The notes under the pieces are model-generated. The model was not told where the DNA came from. It saw only the letters and a list, made by a program, of their open reading frames with translations, and searched no databases. A DNA stretch of 14,508 nucleotides. It comes from an uncultured Parasutterella sp. GTDB taxonomy: Bacteria; Pseudomonadota; Gammaproteobacteria; Burkholderiales; Burkholderiaceae_F. The stretch is from assembly GCA_900766055.1 (NCBI GenBank), contig CAAFTZ010000063.1, forward strand, positions 1 to 14,508. Direction: 5' to 3'. The position numbers and the translations under genes were made by a program. Shown piece by piece: positions 12,722 through 14,508 of the stretch (the first letter of the stretch is position 1; each line of letters opens with the position of its first letter).

Positions 12722-14508
12722 ATGCCGCGAAAAAATATTTCGGACATGCTGCATCGGTCTGTTGCCGGTGCAGTTCTTTTTTCTATTTGCCATTTTGCAG
12801 CCGCAGAACCCGAGAGAATCGACTTTTGGGGGCTGACGAGCCCGACTTATGACTCATCAGATGATGAGAGTTCTGACAAATTTTGGAACTCTCTTTCAAC
12901 TGGAACCCCGAACCTCGTAGACGAAGATTTGAGTCTTGTCGAATGGAGCGAATTGTGGAATATCGAGACAAGCGAGCCACTGAGATTAGGTTTTATCAAC
13001 AAAGGGGTCGAGTCTGCTCTCCTGACCTTTAGCTCCTTACAAGCACCAATTAAGATAAATCGGGAGCTAGACCTAAGAATATTGGATGCAAATCATGAAG
13101 GATCCGGCTCTCACGCTCTGGGAATCTCGACTTTCTCCCCTTCTACTGTAGATTACAAGACCCCATATCAAGTAAATTTTGAGAAGGCCGTTAATTTAGA
13201 TATTCAGAGATTGCATGACACTGGATCCTTCGCAATAAGTGTTGGCGAGAACACTACGCTTAACTTTTTGGATAGACTTACTGTCAAAGATTTCAGCCAA
13301 ACTCCTGCTTTGCTGGTTCAAGTTGGCCAAAATACCCCGGGAGCCGCGGTCCTTCAACTGAGCGGCGCTTCTTCTTTCAAGACGCTTGGAACGGCCTTCA
13401 ATCTCGAATCTTCAGCATTGCTGAAAGCGTCTTCCTCGTTTTATGTCGAAGCTGGAAAAGTTTTCACAGGGAATGGAAAGGTCATAGCTGACGGCGCAGA
13501 CGTTTATTTAAAAGGGGATCTCAGAAGCTTCGGAGGAACCTATCAGCAGATAGGTGGGACTCTTGAAATTGTTTCTGATACACAGTTAAATCCGGCGAAT
13601 TGGAATCTTTCAGGCGTCCAATTTACCTCGGAATCGAAAAATATCTTCACGGTGTCGGCCAAAGACTTCGTCTCCGACATGTCTGTGGGCGGGACGCTGT
13701 TATCCGGAGATATAGCTGAAAAATGGTCCAAACCTTTTTCAAAAATTACTCTGACGGATGAAAAAGCTTCTCTTGAGTATCTCAACAAAGCCTCCGACGC
13801 CTATAAGGACGCCGAGCTGATTTTTACCGGAGAAGTATTTATCGACGAGAACAGCGGTTACATCCACAAAGTGACCCTTAAGAATCATTATGGCCTGCTG
13901 GATAAGCAGAACATCGCAATGGCCTCCGTGCGATTAGATTTGGAAGACAGCATAGAACTGACTGGCCAAACAATCCGCATTGGCTCGCTGACGTCTGATA
14001 AAACAAACCACTTAACACTCAACCATTCGGATGTCGCCCTCTACGCTCCCGGACCGGTTGCTGCAATTGATGAGAAGATCCAGATTGTCCGTTTAACAAA
14101 TTCTTCGAACTTAACGATACACGGAATAACAGAGGAAAGCAGCGGGAAAGCCGGAAAAGCACATCTAATGGCTGCGGTTTATGTTGAGCCGGACAGCAAA
14201 CTGAATTTTTCCGGTTCTGTTTTAGCTTTCGAAAATGCCCTGATCGTTAACAAAGGCGAAACAAACTTCAAAGAGCTTTCCAATACAGAACTGCACGCTT
14301 CACTCTATCAAACGGCCGGTAAGTTAGATGTTGGTGCCGGGGCAGAAGTCCTGAACGAAAAATCAGTTGAAGTGACCGGCGGATGGATGAATGTTGCCGG
14401 AGCCCTTACCTCTAACACGCTGGTCATTCAGAATGCCGAAGCAAATGTGGCCGGTTCTCTGAAGGCAGGTACGTTAACTCTTGGGACAAAAAATAAAGGT
14501 TTGTCTCA
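12722..14508 (+). CDS. Autotransporter-like secreted protein, 5' part (open at right edge)
   Basis: An open frame of 595 codons with no stop, continuing past the window. ATG 12722 follows GGAG with seven bases between. The N terminus is a signal peptide: a basic start, a hydrophobic core (about 14-25) and a likely cleavage after Ala-Ala-Ala near residue 28. The rest is rich in Ser, Thr, Gly, Asn and Val with weak beta-helix-like repeats. Around codons 245-280 a stretch reads like an autotransporter-associated beta-strand repeat (GNGKVIADGADVYLKGDL, then GGTYQQIGGTLEIVSD). Around 530-590 strands repeat in the style TGGWMNVAGAL and ANVAGSLKAGTLTL. No Cys occurs after the signal peptide in the visible part, usual for type V passengers. 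The outer-membrane barrel should lie beyond 14508, so the class is inferred. The first third looks richer in AGA, ATA, CTA and TTA codons than the genes to the left. It probably forms a surface adhesin or structure; no enzymatic motif is seen. Confidence 0.82.
   Translation, partial: MPRKNISDMLHRSVAGAVLFSICHFAAAEPERIDFWGLTSPTYDSSDDESSDKFWNSLSTGTPNLVDEDLSLVEWSELWNIETSEPLRLGFINKGVESALLTFSSLQAPIKINRELDLRILDANHEGSGSHALGISTFSPSTVDYKTPYQVNFEKAVNLDIQRLHDTGSFAISVGENTTLNFLDRLTVKDFSQTPALLVQVGQNTPGAAVLQLSGASSFKTLGTAFNLESSALLKASSSFYVEAGKVFTGNGKVIADGADVYLKGDLRSFGGTYQQIGGTLEIVSDTQLNPANWNLSGVQFTSESKNIFTVSAKDFVSDMSVGGTLLSGDIAEKWSKPFSKITLTDEKASLEYLNKASDAYKDAELIFTGEVFIDENSGYIHKVTLKNHYGLLDKQNIAMASVRLDLEDSIELTGQTIRIGSLTSDKTNHLTLNHSDVALYAPGPVAAIDEKIQIVRLTNSSNLTIHGITEESSGKAGKAHLMAAVYVEPDSKLNFSGSVLAFENALIVNKGETNFKELSNTELHASLYQTAGKLDVGAGAEVLNEKSVEVTGGWMNVAGALTSNTLVIQNAEANVAGSLKAGTLTLGTKNKGLS

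Noticed and set aside
1..14508. CRISPR array, phage or insertion-sequence remnants, defence system
   Set aside because: No regularly spaced repeats, transposase, integrase or defence-family motifs were found on either strand.

Overview
The window looks like chromosomal DNA of a gut betaproteobacterium, most likely Burkholderiales near Sutterella/Parasutterella. This is inference from divergent metG and mrp/apbC, a BepA-type M48-TPR protease, and a Sutterellaceae-like autotransporter passenger. No rRNA, tRNA, CRISPR array, insertion sequence or prophage gene is visible. There are eleven complete protein genes and one very long gene that runs off the right edge.

Layout, left to right. (1) 1-131 holds the downstream side of metG with a strong terminator. 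(2) metG (minus) and mrp/apbC (plus) diverge from a 143-base spacer. (3) A thioredoxin-reductase-like ferredoxin/flavodoxin-NADP+ reductase and a BepA-like periplasmic metalloprotease lie on the minus strand and converge on mrp across a bidirectional terminator. (4) moaC (plus) diverges from the protease gene across a short spacer with a 15-base palindrome, then converges on an orphan LuxR-type regulator across another bidirectional terminator. (5) The regulator, an MFS transporter and a tandem-domain universal stress protein are all on the minus strand. (6) A tcdA/csdL-like tRNA-modification gene with a near-consensus sigma-70 promoter starts a plus-strand run: a single-domain universal stress protein, a small conserved protein of unknown function, and a NIF3/YbgI-family metal protein. 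(7) A secreted autotransporter-like protein begins at 12722 and stays open to 14508.

Most genes are housekeeping: translation (MetRS, t6A-to-ct6A modification), Fe-S cluster handling (Mrp), flavin redox, outer-membrane quality control (BepA) and molybdenum cofactor synthesis (MoaC). Three items stand out. The LuxR regulator has Glu where the phosphorylated Asp should be and has lost one of the acidic pair. The MFS start has no visible ribosome binding site and sits just behind a strong hairpin. The autotransporter gene has its ribosome binding site inside a predicted hairpin and continues beyond the window. I see no clear undescribed multigene system here; the best leads are these local oddities and the unknown 134-residue protein.
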